A stretch of 61,284 bases of DNA from Scenedesmus sp. ARA3. Taxonomy: Eukaryota; Chlorophyta; Chlorophyceae; Sphaeropleales; Scenedesmaceae. Shown one piece after another: positions 33,056 through 43,803 of the stretch. The DNA lies in the NCBI GenBank assembly GCA_004335835.1, contig RWJK01000073.1:1-61284 (forward strand). Reading direction: 5' to 3'. The position numbers and the translations under genes are program-made. Within the stretch, counting starts at the first letter, position 1. Every line of letters starts with the position of its first letter. A model generated the notes under the pieces. That model saw only the letters and a program-made list of their open reading frames with translations, was not told where the DNA came from and did no database searches.

Positions 33056-36000
33056 TCACACGAACACGCTGAGCCATGTTGCCGCATTGCTGTTCAAGTC
33101 GCCGGTGCGATTCACGCCCCAGGCAGTCTCAACAGCCGATATAACCTTGAGGCTTGGGTGGTGCACATCAATGCCTGAATAGGAGCCCCAGAAAGGCACT
33201 CCAATCTGCTTGATGCAGCCCGGGTTGGTTTCATTGCCTGGCACCTTTGCGTAGTTGATGGGGAAGTTGCCATTGCTGCCGTCTGGCGGGATGACGGAGT
33301 AGGCGATGCCTGCAGCGGCAGCGGCATTAGCAATGGCAGAAGCAGCAGTGGTGGCGGCAGCAGCAGAGGCGGCGGCGGCACCAGCAGTTGTGTCTGTTAG
33401 CTTGCCGCAGGCATGGCATGCTGACAGGACACACATGTTGCAGGCGGTCCCTCAACACACCATTACAAGCAGCAGAACCACCGCATAACAACTCCAAACC
33501 ATTGACGTCACCCAATCAATCCCTACACGCCTGCTGCAACCGCCCACCTGCAATAACGATGCAAGTGAAGCAAGCAGTCTGTGCACATGGACGCTCACCT
33601 GGGTATGCGCGTATGCTCTGGTCCATTACGCCGGGCAGCCCCAGGGGTCCACTGAAGCTGTACACCACCAGCATCAGCCCGCCCACCACAGCCACCTGCG
33701 GGTGCATGTTGGCCAGCGGCAGCAGCAGCAACAGCCGGAGCAACAGCGGCAGCAGATCATCAGCACAGTGAGTCAGGGGGCAACAGCAGCACAAGGAGGA
33801 AACACAACGCAACAGGTGCCTGCTGAAGCTGTACACCACCAGCATCAGCCCACGCACCACTGCCACCTGCAAGAAGACGCAAGAAGACGCGGTGCAGAGA
33901 GCGATGAGCGGAACACTGGTGTATGTGAGCGGGTGCTGCACGACAAATTGACACACCACCAAAACTGGTGACACAGCAAGCTGTGTGTTGTGAGCAGTGC
34001 GCTCACCTGGGGGTGCGGAGCCAACTGGGTTCTGCTGCTTTGTGACAAATTGCTGTTTTAAGCAGCAGCTCTGCCACGAGGGACCTGGTCACATACACAA
34101 TCACACAGCTGCAGGCAGCTCAGCGCACCTGGGGGTGTGCCAGCCCGACCGGGTTCTGCTGGTTGGTGATGTAGTCCAGCACACCACGCCGGGACACAAT
34201 GGCCCCAAAGGTGACCCTGTTGTCGGCGTTCCAGTCCTGCAGCACGTGCCGAGCAGCAGCAACGGGAAATGTGCAGTTGCACAGACAGCAGTGAGCAGGG
34301 GTTTGGAGTTCAGCGTGCGGGTTTGCAGTCGTTGAGGGCTGTGCAGCAGGCCTTGCGCCACTGCAAGCTGTCATAGTGCAATGAAGCAAGCATGGAAGCA
34401 TGCAAGCAACTACGTATACGCAAGCATTGCATGGCATGTGCTGCGCTCGCCTAGCCCGCTAAGTGCCACAGCGCGCCGCTTGCTCTTGTGCCTCACCACA
34501 CGCCACAACAACAGCACATACAGTGGTCAGCACAGCCACCAGCTCCGCACGCACCTTATAATACTTGCAGGGGTTGGTCTTGGGCGGGATCCTCAGGTTC
34601 ATGTACAGGTTGCGCAGAAAGTAGTGCTCCTTCCACCACTTGTAGTAGCCACCCCAGCCAGCGCCACAGCTGCCACCACACGCCCATCCATTCCAAGGGT
34701 CAATGCCACCACCCCAGCCACTGCCAATGAAGAATGAGGCGCTAACAGTGCCTGGGGGGCTGGCTGCAGCAGCCGCATTGCTGCTGCTGCTGCTGCTGCC
34801 GGCGCGCTGCGCATTGGCAGCAGCGCCTGATGCAGCCAGACTCACTGTGCGGTTGCTGCTGCTGCTGCTGCTGTTGCTGAGGCTGCTGAGTGCATCAGAT
34901 ACCTCTGGAGCTGCCAGTGCAGGCCCCAGCCCCAGCCCAAGGTCCCACTCCCCTGCTACATCAGATACTGCAGCTGCAGGCATTGTTGCTGCACCGGTTG
35001 CCATCGCTGCACCGATGATGACGTTCCCTAGCCTGGATCTGAACTCATCAGCTGGGATCGTGCCGTTCAGATCCAGCACTGCCTGCACTTCCGGTGGAAT
35101 GGGCACACCAACAGCATCCCTGCTGCTGCTGCTGCTGCTGCTGGCCTGCTGTAAATGCCTGCTGGCACCACTGCTGCTGCTACTGCTGCTGCTGCCAGGG
35201 CTAGTGACAGGCTGTGCATTGCCAGCTGCCTGCTGCTGCAGCCGCCGCAGATTAGGTCTCTGGGGTATAGGGCCTGCTGTTGTAACGCCTGGTGGGAAGA
35301 GGAAGACCTGGTTGTAGAAGGCGGGGTCTGAGTAAGGGTTTTGTGCGCGCTTGCTGGTTGAAACCCAGGTGCCTGTGGCCCAATCCCAGCCGTCACTCCA
35401 ACCTGGTGGCAGCAGCAGCAGGAGCAGCAGCACGCAAGCAGCAGCAGCAGCAACATGTTAAGCAGCAGCACTTGCTGGTTGAGGTGCCAGTGGCCCAGTC
35501 CCAGCCGTCACTCCAACCTGGCAGCAGCAGCGGTAGCAGCAGCAGCAGCATGTAAGGGGCAGCAGCGGCGGCGAGTGCTTATTGCAGGCGATGCAGCGCA
35601 CTTGTATGCTGAAAGAAGACGTGCCAACAGCAATGCATGCAGGCCTTACAAGCATGTGCGCAGTGCTGCGCCGCATTTGACCTGATTGCACATAGCATTC
35701 CGCGCTCACCCCAATCGGCGCCAAACCATGGTGCGCAGGGCCCATTTACACAGAATGACGGCGTGACAATCGCCCAGTAGACGGTGGTCATGTCGAACTG
35801 CATCGTGTCGTAGATAATTTGTTGGCTGGTGATGTCTGGGCCGCGGTCAGCGAGGTAAATCTGGTTGGCATACAGCGCGGCCTACGCAAATTCACGCATA
35901 CAACATCAAGCAGCAGAGAGGGTTCAGCAGATGGGGTTTTGGTGGAGTCCTGTGCACTGCTAGCCAGGTAATTCTGGTTGGCATACAGCGCAGCGTACAG

Positions 36001-38643
36001 GCACACAAATGTGTTACGCTCCCAGGTTAGTCATAGGTTTTCATCTGAACCAGGAGTGCACAGGCGCACCTCGCCCCTCCATTCCAATAGTCAAGTAGCC
36101 GCACAAACCCTCCACCCTAAACATCCATGCCACCCCTCAGAGCCCGGCACGCATCGCACCCCTCCATCCCAGATGCCAGGCGGACGCCTACACCATGAAC
36201 CCCAAACTCTGTAACACGCCTAATGATTGTAAAGCCAGGCATGCATCTCACCCCTTCGCCCCAGGAGCCGGGCGGCCGCATCGCGCACGCGCCCAGCTTG
36301 CCGCACTGGAGCAACGTCTGCTCGACCCTCAAACCCAAAACATCAACCTCAAAGCATGCATGCTCCTCACCCCGCCGTCCCAGAAGCCAGGCGGCCGCAT
36401 CGCGCCCGCGTCCAGCTTGCCGCACTGGAACGACGCCGGCAGCAGCTGCGGCCACAACAGTTCGCAAACTTGAATACACAGTACACTGAACACCTAACCA
36501 GAGGTTGCCTCACCCCTCCAACCCAAAAGCCTGGCAGCCGCATCGCGCCCGCGTCCAGCTTGCCACACTGGAACAACTTCCGCTCAACGCTCAAACCTTT
36601 ACACCAACGCTAAAGCATGCACGCCGCTCACCCCTCCATCCCAGAAGCCCGGCGGCCGCATCGCGCCCGCGTCCAGCTTGCCGCACTGGAACGACGGCGG
36701 CAGCAGCTGCGGCGGCGAGCTGCTGTCTAGCTGCAGCGGCTGCACCAGGAAGTTGTCAGGCAGAGCCATGCTTGCAATGCCCCTACTGATGAGGCGGGCA
36801 ACAAGTAAAGGTCCAGGGGACTGTGAGCGGGGCCCTTCGTAGAGCCACAGGCTTCCGGTGTTGATGAGTGCGACGAGTGTGAACTCTTGGCGCTGCAGCG
36901 GCCACACCCAGTTGAGGTTCTGCGGGTGGCAGCAGCAGCAAAGCAGCACATTATGCAGATGCTCAGGCTGCAGCGATTGTGTGTGAGATAGTGCTGATGC
37001 TAGGTGTGCCACATAATGCAGGGGAAGTGGTTGGCCGCTGCAGCGCCCCAGTTGAGTTTGTGCAGGCGGCATGACATGGCATAACTCAGCATGACCACGG
37101 CGGCTGAGGTGCTGCGCGTGGTTGGTGCATCACGGCGACTGCAAAGGATGTCCGTCTAGAGATCAGCAGCAGCAATGGGTGCTACTGGCTATATACTGCA
37201 GTGGAGCGGAAGCACCACCACGCACTAGGCTGCCACAGCTGGTGGCTGCAGGTGGCCTGACGGCAGACACAAACAATACGGCACCAGCAACGTTTCCCAA
37301 AAACTGTACTCCATCAACTTGACATTGTAGTTGCCCCAAACCGACAAGCTCAATGCAGCCGAGCCAGCCCACTCACGTCAATGACAAAGTAGGTGACGTC
37401 ATTCTGCACGTCCTCCGCGCGCTGCGGCACCACCGGCTGCGCCTGCAGGAACGCGCCCGGATAGTATTGGTCGCTGTCGCTGTTGATACCATCCAAGATG
37501 TCATACGCAGTCCACACCGGCGCGTAGAAGAACGTCGCGCCGCGATACACCGCCCACTTTGGAAGTGCGGCGATGATTGCGCCTGTGGCGGTCTCTTGGT
37601 TGTCGGGGCAGTTTTGAACCCAGGACAGGAACACGCCGTCGCGGTTGTAGCCCACTTTTGAATACAGGCTCACTGGGTAGGGGCACTGCATGCGCAGCCC
37701 TTTTGTGACCTCGCCGGGAAACGAATAGAGGATCCACGTGCCGTGGGCTGAAGACGTCGTGCTGACTGCCAGCAGTACCTGTGTGAAGAGGTGCAGGCAT
37801 CACGCTTAGCAAATCACCAAGCAACATGAAGGGTGCTAACAGGAGTAGAAGGGGCCCCCACCACCATGGCTGCTGGAACCTCTGATGTGCTTCTTGTGCT
37901 ATTTACTTGCTCAATTCTTGTCCATTATTGCCCACCTGATTGCTGTCTCCGCCACAGACACACGTCAGCAGGAAGCGCCCAATCTCCTTATCGTACACTG
38001 CATGAGGGTAGATGTACCCGCCGTCGCAAGGCGAGGCCACCAGCGCAAAAAAGTCAGGCAGCGGGATCGTCCGCGAGGCACCCCTGCGAGGCGACATATC
38101 GATGTTGCCTTGTGTGGTCAGTGGGATGATGCGCACCAGGGAGTTGACCACATGCAGGGCCTGCTGCGGCCCCACTGCCAGTGCTGGATCAGGGGGCACT
38201 ACATTGCTCTGCTGCAGGTCCACTCCCAGTGTGCCGTACGCGTGGTTCATGCCGCGCTTGACAAACGGGGAAGGAGAGGAGGCAGTCGGCGTGCCCTTGT
38301 TGCACACGCGCCGCTGCGCGAGCGCGGGATCCGAGCCGCCGCTGCTGCTGCTGGTGGTGCTGCTGCGTGCTTGCAAGAGCTGCCGCTGCGGCGGCTGCTG
38401 TGGTGTTGAAGCCTGCTGGCTGTCACCGCTGCTGCTGCTGCTGCGCGCTTGCGGGAGCTGGCGCTGCGGCGCGTGTGAAGGCTGCTCCTGGCCGTCACTG
38501 TTGCTGCTGCTGCTGCTGCTGCTGCGCCGGCGGCGGCTGCGGCGGCTGGAGGCCCATTCTCGCCGCATGGCTGCTGCTGACAGTGCCTCTTCTGTCTCCT
38601 CATCCACTGGCTCGTCAGGCACTGGTGCAGGTGGCAGCTGCTG

Positions 38644-38678
<35 letters not shown>

Positions 38679-40008
38679 TTTCAGCAGGCGAAGCAGCGGC
38701 AGCTGCTGCTGCCACCAGTGCGGCATCCAGCAGCAGTGCGTCTGCAGGGCCAGCAGCAGACGAAGCCTGCGATGCGCCGACTGCTGCTGTTGCTACTGCT
38801 GCGGCTGCTGCTGCCTCAGCTGGTGTCGCAGGGCGCGGCACAATGTAGCTCCCAGCAGGAGGTGCCACAGGTGCCGCTGCTGCTGCTGGTGGGGCCGTAG
38901 CTGCTGGCGGCAGCTGCTGAACAGGCTGTGCGTTGCTGCCCCCTGCCTGCCAGATATGACGCGCTGCGTCAGCATCAGGCTTTGCAGGCCTGCCGCTGCC
39001 GCTGCTGCTGCTGCTTCTGCTGCCTTTGCTGCCAGCTGGCTGTCCGTTGTGCTGCTGCCCTGGTTTGTCAGTGCTGCTGCTGCCTGGCGGTCGCGTATGC
39101 TGCTGCCGCTGCTGCTGCTTCTGTTGCTGCTGTTGTTTCGAGCCTTGCTGTGGCTTGCTGCGTGTTGCGTCTGCAGGTGCTGGCGCCGATTCCGCTGCAC
39201 TCCCTGGCTGCCCAGGACTGCTGCTGCTGCTGTGGTCCCTGGCCTGGGGGCTGCTGGGTGTGCCTGCTGCGCTGCTCTTGCTGCTGCTCTTGCCTGCCGC
39301 CATCTTGCCAGGTTGGCTGCCATAGTCATAGCTGAACACATTGCTCACAGACCACTGCTCCAACATGCCCACAAGCGATTGGTAGATGCCGATGCTTGCA
39401 TCCTGCATCTCAGGGCTAGGGAAGCCACTGTATTCTGGCAAGTCTGCTGTGTTGACCAGGCAGGCTGCGATTGACCAGAGTTGACCGAGATTGACCGCAG
39501 TTTGCAGTGATGCGGCATGATGTAAAGACATGAATAGGTCAGAGGATGAGGAGAGCTTGCGCTGCTGCTGCTGCTGTGCGTCCTAGGGTTGTGCGCAGCT
39601 GTAGCTGCTCTTCAAAGGACACACCACTTGAGAGGCAGCACTGATGACTTGATCAACATCCTTTGCATTGATTCACGTGGGCTTAAGCAGGCATGCAGCT
39701 CTGGTGCTGTTCTGCCTGCAGCAGTGCTGCAGCAGTGTGGCACCACAAAGGTAGCAGCCCACTAGCTGTGTCTTCTGCAGTATCAGACACCATGAGCAGT
39801 CAATCAACTAACCATATATGGGGGAAATCGCCGTAGCCGGCCTTTGTGCAGCAGGATCTCCTTCCGGGCAGGTGCACTCATAGTCTTGTAGGAAGCAGCC
39901 GGCTGGGCAGTCATAGTTGTCTCCTTGGCCTTGAATTAAGACTATAAGACCAATAATAATAGCAAATACGGTGGTCGCCGAGGCATGCGCGTGTCTGATG
40001 CTATACAT
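33056..40008 (-). CDS. Large secreted Ser/Ala/Gln-rich protein with propeller-like extracellular domain
   Basis: Minus-strand exons in coding order: 40008-39813, 39443-37936, 37778-37377, 36919-36632, 35881-35710, 35402-34555, 34236-34129, 33695-33599, 33420-33056. Phases agree; 1327 aa. The N-terminus (TTVFAIIIGLIVLIQGQ) is a signal peptide or anchor, followed by a Cys-rich patch (CPAGCFLQDYECTCPEG). A long Ser/Gln/Ala-rich stretch occupies about residues 110-430. The motif NVVPPDPALAVGPQQALHVV, with YDKEIGRFLLTCV and VSTTSSAHGTWILYSFPG, resembles secreted proteins with PPDT-x-AVGP motifs and probable beta-propeller folds. The C-terminus includes IPPDGSNGNFPINYAK and PGCIKQIGVPFWGSY. A wall or matrix protein is possible; the specific role is unknown. 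At least four introns hold copied exon edges. Confidence 0.72.
33820..33869 (-). repeat. Copy of the secreted-gene exon 8 5' edge
   Basis: VAVV(R/G)GLMLVVYSFS is encoded here behind its own CAG acceptor and again at 33695 downwards. The copy ends at ttcag without the rest of the exon. Confidence 0.8.
34009..34049 (-). repeat. Copy of the secreted-gene exon 7 3' edge with donor
   Basis: The minus strand reads …CAGCAGAACCCAGTTGG.. cccccag|gtgagc, repeating QQNPVGLAHPQ| of exon 7, which ends at 34129. Differences include silent ones (ccg to cca, gtc to gtt). Confidence 0.75.
35461..35521 (-). repeat. Copy of the secreted-gene exon 6 5' edge
   Basis: GWSDGWDWATGT(W)STSK is encoded behind ctgccag|, about 117 nt before the complete exon at 35402. 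The copy misses the Trp-Val codons and then runs into a CAG/CTG-rich stretch. Confidence 0.85.
35960..35999 (-). repeat. Copy of the secreted-gene exon 5 5' edge
   Basis: AALYANQNYLA on the minus strand repeats AALYANQIYLA of the exon at 35881, with its upstream intron end. Confidence 0.7.
36125..36585 (-). repeat. Three to four tandem copies of the secreted-gene exon 4 3' edge
   Basis: QCGKLDAGAMRPPGFWDGG|gtgagc of exon 4 (end 36632) recurs with donors at about 36510, 36372 and 36253, and a degraded piece near 36130. Variants include AMRLPGFWVGG and GACAMRPPGSW. From the in-frame CAG to the donor the first copy is 54 nt and open, so it could be spliced as a cassette. Confidence 0.88.
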
Positions 40009-41264
40009 CTATGCCGCAACAGACAGCAACAGTCAAATTCTGCCCCGTGTCAGGTCAGACGCATAGTGGTTGCTCTGTGTCACAGCTCAGCATCGCATGA
40101 ACAATGAAGTGTTGCACGTTCCAGCTTGACTCATGCGCATCCGGTGTGGACCTGCGCAACCGTCAAATGCAACTGTGTCACTCCACCTGTGCTCGCAAGT
40201 TTGCCGATGTAGAGTGGCGGCAATGCATTGTTAAGATTGTGTTTGGTTGGAACACCTTCATAATTCAATTTGTCGGCGCTGCCCAAGCCAGACAAGGTCA
40301 CTCCCCCGAGGCTGTACTGCCAGCCAGCAAGTGCATGTGCATGCAGTACTTCACACATAGGTCAACAGTCGCCGCCAACATGTATCTGGATTGACGTGGC
40401 TTCCTTTGGTGCCATTTGGCTGATGGCATAAACCCTATTTTCAAAGTCGAGCAAGGTAACTCCAGCCTGGCAGGTGCCGATCGTCAGTCTTCGTGGCTGC
40501 CTGGCTGCATGTGTTGTGCAAGCATGCTTTGCCAAAGCCTGGGCTGGGTCTGTGTAGCCGTGGCAATGCATTGATAAACTAAGCTGCTGACCACGTTGTG
40601 GCATTTGCGGTTGCTTTGGAAATCAGGACAGAGCCTGCTGCTGTCAGAACCCGTCCATCAGCCAAAGTGATAACCCATGGCTCTGATGGCACCAAAGACC
40701 TCTCATGCTCTCCATCAACTATACAACGCGACGAAAACTTTTCAAATAATGTGGTAGCTGGTGTCAATTCAGCAACCATGGTTCACATCAGGCTCCTCCC
40801 GGCCAGTCCCCCGGTGGGCGACTCGCCGTGTGGTCATGACCGGCAAGGTTGCTTTAGCAGCAACTGCAGCCAAGGCTTAGGGTTGCATTCTTTCCAAAAC
40901 TGATACTACAGTGTTAATCAGAGTTTGCGAACCGAATCTGGCATCCTTGTAGGGTGAACGGTGTGAAATGTCTGCTGCTGCCGGGATGTCGTAGCTGACA
41001 GCTGCTTGCTGTTATGTGCGGAGTGCGGAGCCGCAACAGAAGAACCCTTTGGCAGCAATGTGCTGTTTAAGATACTCCTTTGCCTCATTCAACCACATTT
41101 GGAAGCTGCATTCTTGGCCTATCACCACACTGTTGCTGCAAGTTCACAGCAAGTACTACTTTGCCGACACCATCGAGCGAAAAAAGCCCAAGTACTTTTT
41201 TGTCTACTTTAATATTGTTGTGTGTTGGACTGGAGCATAAGGAGTGGTAGGGGCTGCGTGAACA
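40009..41264. other. Divergent upstream region of the secreted protein and ZIP genes, with open-frame relics
   Basis: No clear gene. Three adjacent minus-strand frames between 40131 and 40779 have protein-like composition. One contains PWVITLADGRVLTAAGSVLI, which recalls the C-terminal half of a retropepsin, but they are out of frame with one another and lack other pol motifs. Confidence 0.4.
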
Positions 41265-42698
41265 ATGCGCAGTCTTTACGCTCTTGCGCTGGATCCTGCG
41301 GCTGATCACGCTGCAGCGGGCTCAGATGGGGAAATACACAGCAGTACACTTGATTTGAGGTGAGCAAGGACAGCTTTTCGGCAAGCTCTCATTTGGCAGC
41401 GTCATCAGCAGCAGATACAGGGTAGTAGCAATGGTGTTGAGGCCTGCAGGCAGCCCCCAGTGCCCCAAACAGTGCCAGTAGCTTTGAAACTGTTATGTTG
41501 CTTAACTGGGCAGCTGGTGCTGCAATCAGTGTCAGCATCACATAGCGTTCCCTGCCGGCAGCGCTGCTGGCACCAGTGCTGCAAGCGCCAGCTTAGCAAC
41601 ATGCCTATATGCCTGCGCGGACACATAATGTTTCTTTGAGTAACTAATACACCCTACTCAACAGTGGTCTTCAATAGCGGAGCAGGCAATGTGGGAGCCG
41701 GCGTTATTGGAAAGTTCCAATCCTTCAGCCGTGCTTCGTGTCCCTGCTGCAAACCTCCCTGCAACCCCCTTCCCCTTACCCATCCCACATGTGCAGCAGC
41801 ATGCCTCAGTTTGCTCTGTTTCTCCGCACCGCAGGATCGCTTCTATCTTTGTCATCCTGTTTGGCGCGTCAGTGTTTGGCCTGCTGACACTGCGCTTCAA
41901 GTCGGCTGATGCAGTGTTCCCGCGGCTGCTGCGCGCCTTCAGCGGAGGCATCATACTGGCACTGGCGCTGGTGCACATCATACCAGAGGTGCGGAAGATT
42001 GCATTTCTGTCTAGATCCTGAGAGAAGCAGCACTCGCCTGCAGCGGCTTCCTTGCGAGCAGAAGCAGCATGTCCCACAAGCAGCAGCTGTCCTGCAAGCT
42101 GTGCATGTCCCACAAGCAGCGGTTGTTCCGCAAGCAGCAGCTGTCCTGCAAGCACCAGCTGTGCTGCAAGCGGTGCTTATTGTCCGGCAGTTCTACCATG
42201 CTCACACTATGTATGCCCAGGATGCATGTGTTGATTGTACATACAGAGTTACCCTATCGGCCAACGCCACACGCCACAACCAAGCACATATTCATCCCCA
42301 AATCCTGCTGACCCGGTGCTTGCTGCACTGCCCGCACCACATTCCCCTGCCTGCACCTGTAGGCCGTTGCCGACCTCAACTCGCTCATGCATTTCCCCAT
42401 CGGAGGCTGCACCATCTTGTTCGGCATCATCAGCCTTGTTGTTATCGACAGTGCACTGGCAGCTATCATGGCACCAGATTCTTACAAGCAGCACATTCTG
42501 GAGGAAACCTCCGGGCATCAGCAGCAGCAGCAGCACGGGCACCACCACGGCAAGAGCAGCAGCAGTCATGCGCATAGCCACAGCCACAGCAACCATGAGG
42601 ACCACTCTCATGGACACCACAGCCACAGCCATGACACTCACAGCAGCAGTCATAATGGCAGCAGCCACAAGCATGCGCACCAGCAGCCACACAAGGCT

Positions 42699-42748
<50 letters not shown>

Positions 42749-43560
42749 CCAGGAGGCTGCTGCTGCAGTGGTGGTGCAGGACGTAGACCTCATAAAGCAG
42801 CAGCAGCACCAGCAGCAGGATGATGCAGCAGCAGATGCAGACGCAGCAGCGCGCAGCAGCGTCAACCAGCCGCACGGCCACCAGTGCCTGCGCAGCATCA
42901 ACGCCTCTGGCTGGATCTCATCTGCTGCTGCACCCATGCGGGACCTGCGGCAGTGCGTCACAGCTTACACAATGGAGCTTGGCTGCATCTTCCACTCCGT
43001 TATCATCGGTGTGGGCGTTGGCGTCGTAACGCAGGACCGGCAGCTTGTAACCACCCTCATGATTGCCCTGGCCATCCACCAGGGGCTTGAGGCGCTGGCA
43101 TTAGGCAGTGTGCTGGCGCTGACAAGCTTTTCACTGCCGAAGAAGGTTGTGATGCTGCTACTGTACAGCATGACAACGCCGATTGGGATTGCAGTGGGCA
43201 TTGCTATCTCCAGCAGCTATGATCCGGAGAGCACCACCAGCAGGGCGGTGCAGGGCACACTCAACGGCGTGTCAGGTGGGTGTGTGCGGTCTGCGGCTGT
43301 TGTGGTTATGCTCATGATAGGCTTAGTTGTGTAACACTGCAGAGTAGTGCAGGGGTTTGTGCCTGCTGCTGCCTGCATGGTTGCCTGCATTGGGAAGCAT
43401 CTGTTCGTGCTGCTTCTGGGTTCCTGCAGGCTGCACGCTACGCACGTCGTGCTGCAACAGCAGACACAGTGCACAGATCACCAACGCCACACATACCTTG
43501 CACGTAAACCTCAAAGACCAGCACACGCATCTGTCAGACTCACCAGGACTTTGCTGCCTG

Positions 43561-43601
<41 letters not shown>

Positions 43602-43770
43602 TTATGTTACTTCTGCAGGCGGCATGCTGCTGTACATTGCAATGTTCCAGCTCATTGCGGAGGAGTTCAGCAGGGAGGACATGCTGGTGCGGCCAGGGCT
43701 GAGGCTGGGTATGTACGGCGCGCTGTGCGCTGGCGCCGCAGTGATGTGCATTCTCGGCATCTGGTCGTAG
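41265..43770 (+). CDS. ZIP-family zinc/iron transporter
   Basis: Exons 41265-41359, 41835-41988, 42363-43275, 43619-43770; phases agree, 437 aa. ZIP proteins carry Zn2+, Fe2+ and similar ions into the cytosol across the plasma or an organelle membrane. TM I starts at IASIFVILFGASVFG. TM II holds ALALVHIIPE with the membrane His. TM III is FGIISLVVIDSALAAIM. A very long cytosolic loop with (HSH/HDH)-type His clusters follows, then a poly-Ala run. TM IV carries the family signature MELGCIFHSVIIGVGVG. TM V contains ALAIHQGLEALALG with the metal-binding H-x-x-x-E. The last exon adds MLLYIAMFQLIAEEF and a final helix. The short first exon was chosen because its donor phase fits exon 2. Metal specificity cannot be told. 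Confidence 0.9.
42066..42180 (+). repeat. Imperfect ~25-50 nt tandem repeats in ZIP intron 2
   Basis: catgtcccacaagcagcagc, tgtcctgcaagc and close variants repeat four to five times, each rich in caagcagc. They follow the exon 2 donor by about 80 nt and encode nothing recognised. Confidence 0.7.
42700..42747 (+). repeat. (CAG)16 run read as polyalanine in ZIP
   Basis: Sixteen perfect CAG triplets fall in the GCA frame and give poly-Ala after the His-rich loop. The same repeat is read as Gln in LIG4 and the LRR genes, so frame choice differs between genes. Confidence 0.9.
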
Positions 43771-43771
43771 C

Positions 43772-43803
<32 letters not shown>

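Noticed and set aside
35710..40008. Plus-strand poly-Leu/Ser frames at 37885-39335 as genes
   Set aside because: They lie antisense to the secreted-protein exon 2 and only mirror its triplet repeats.
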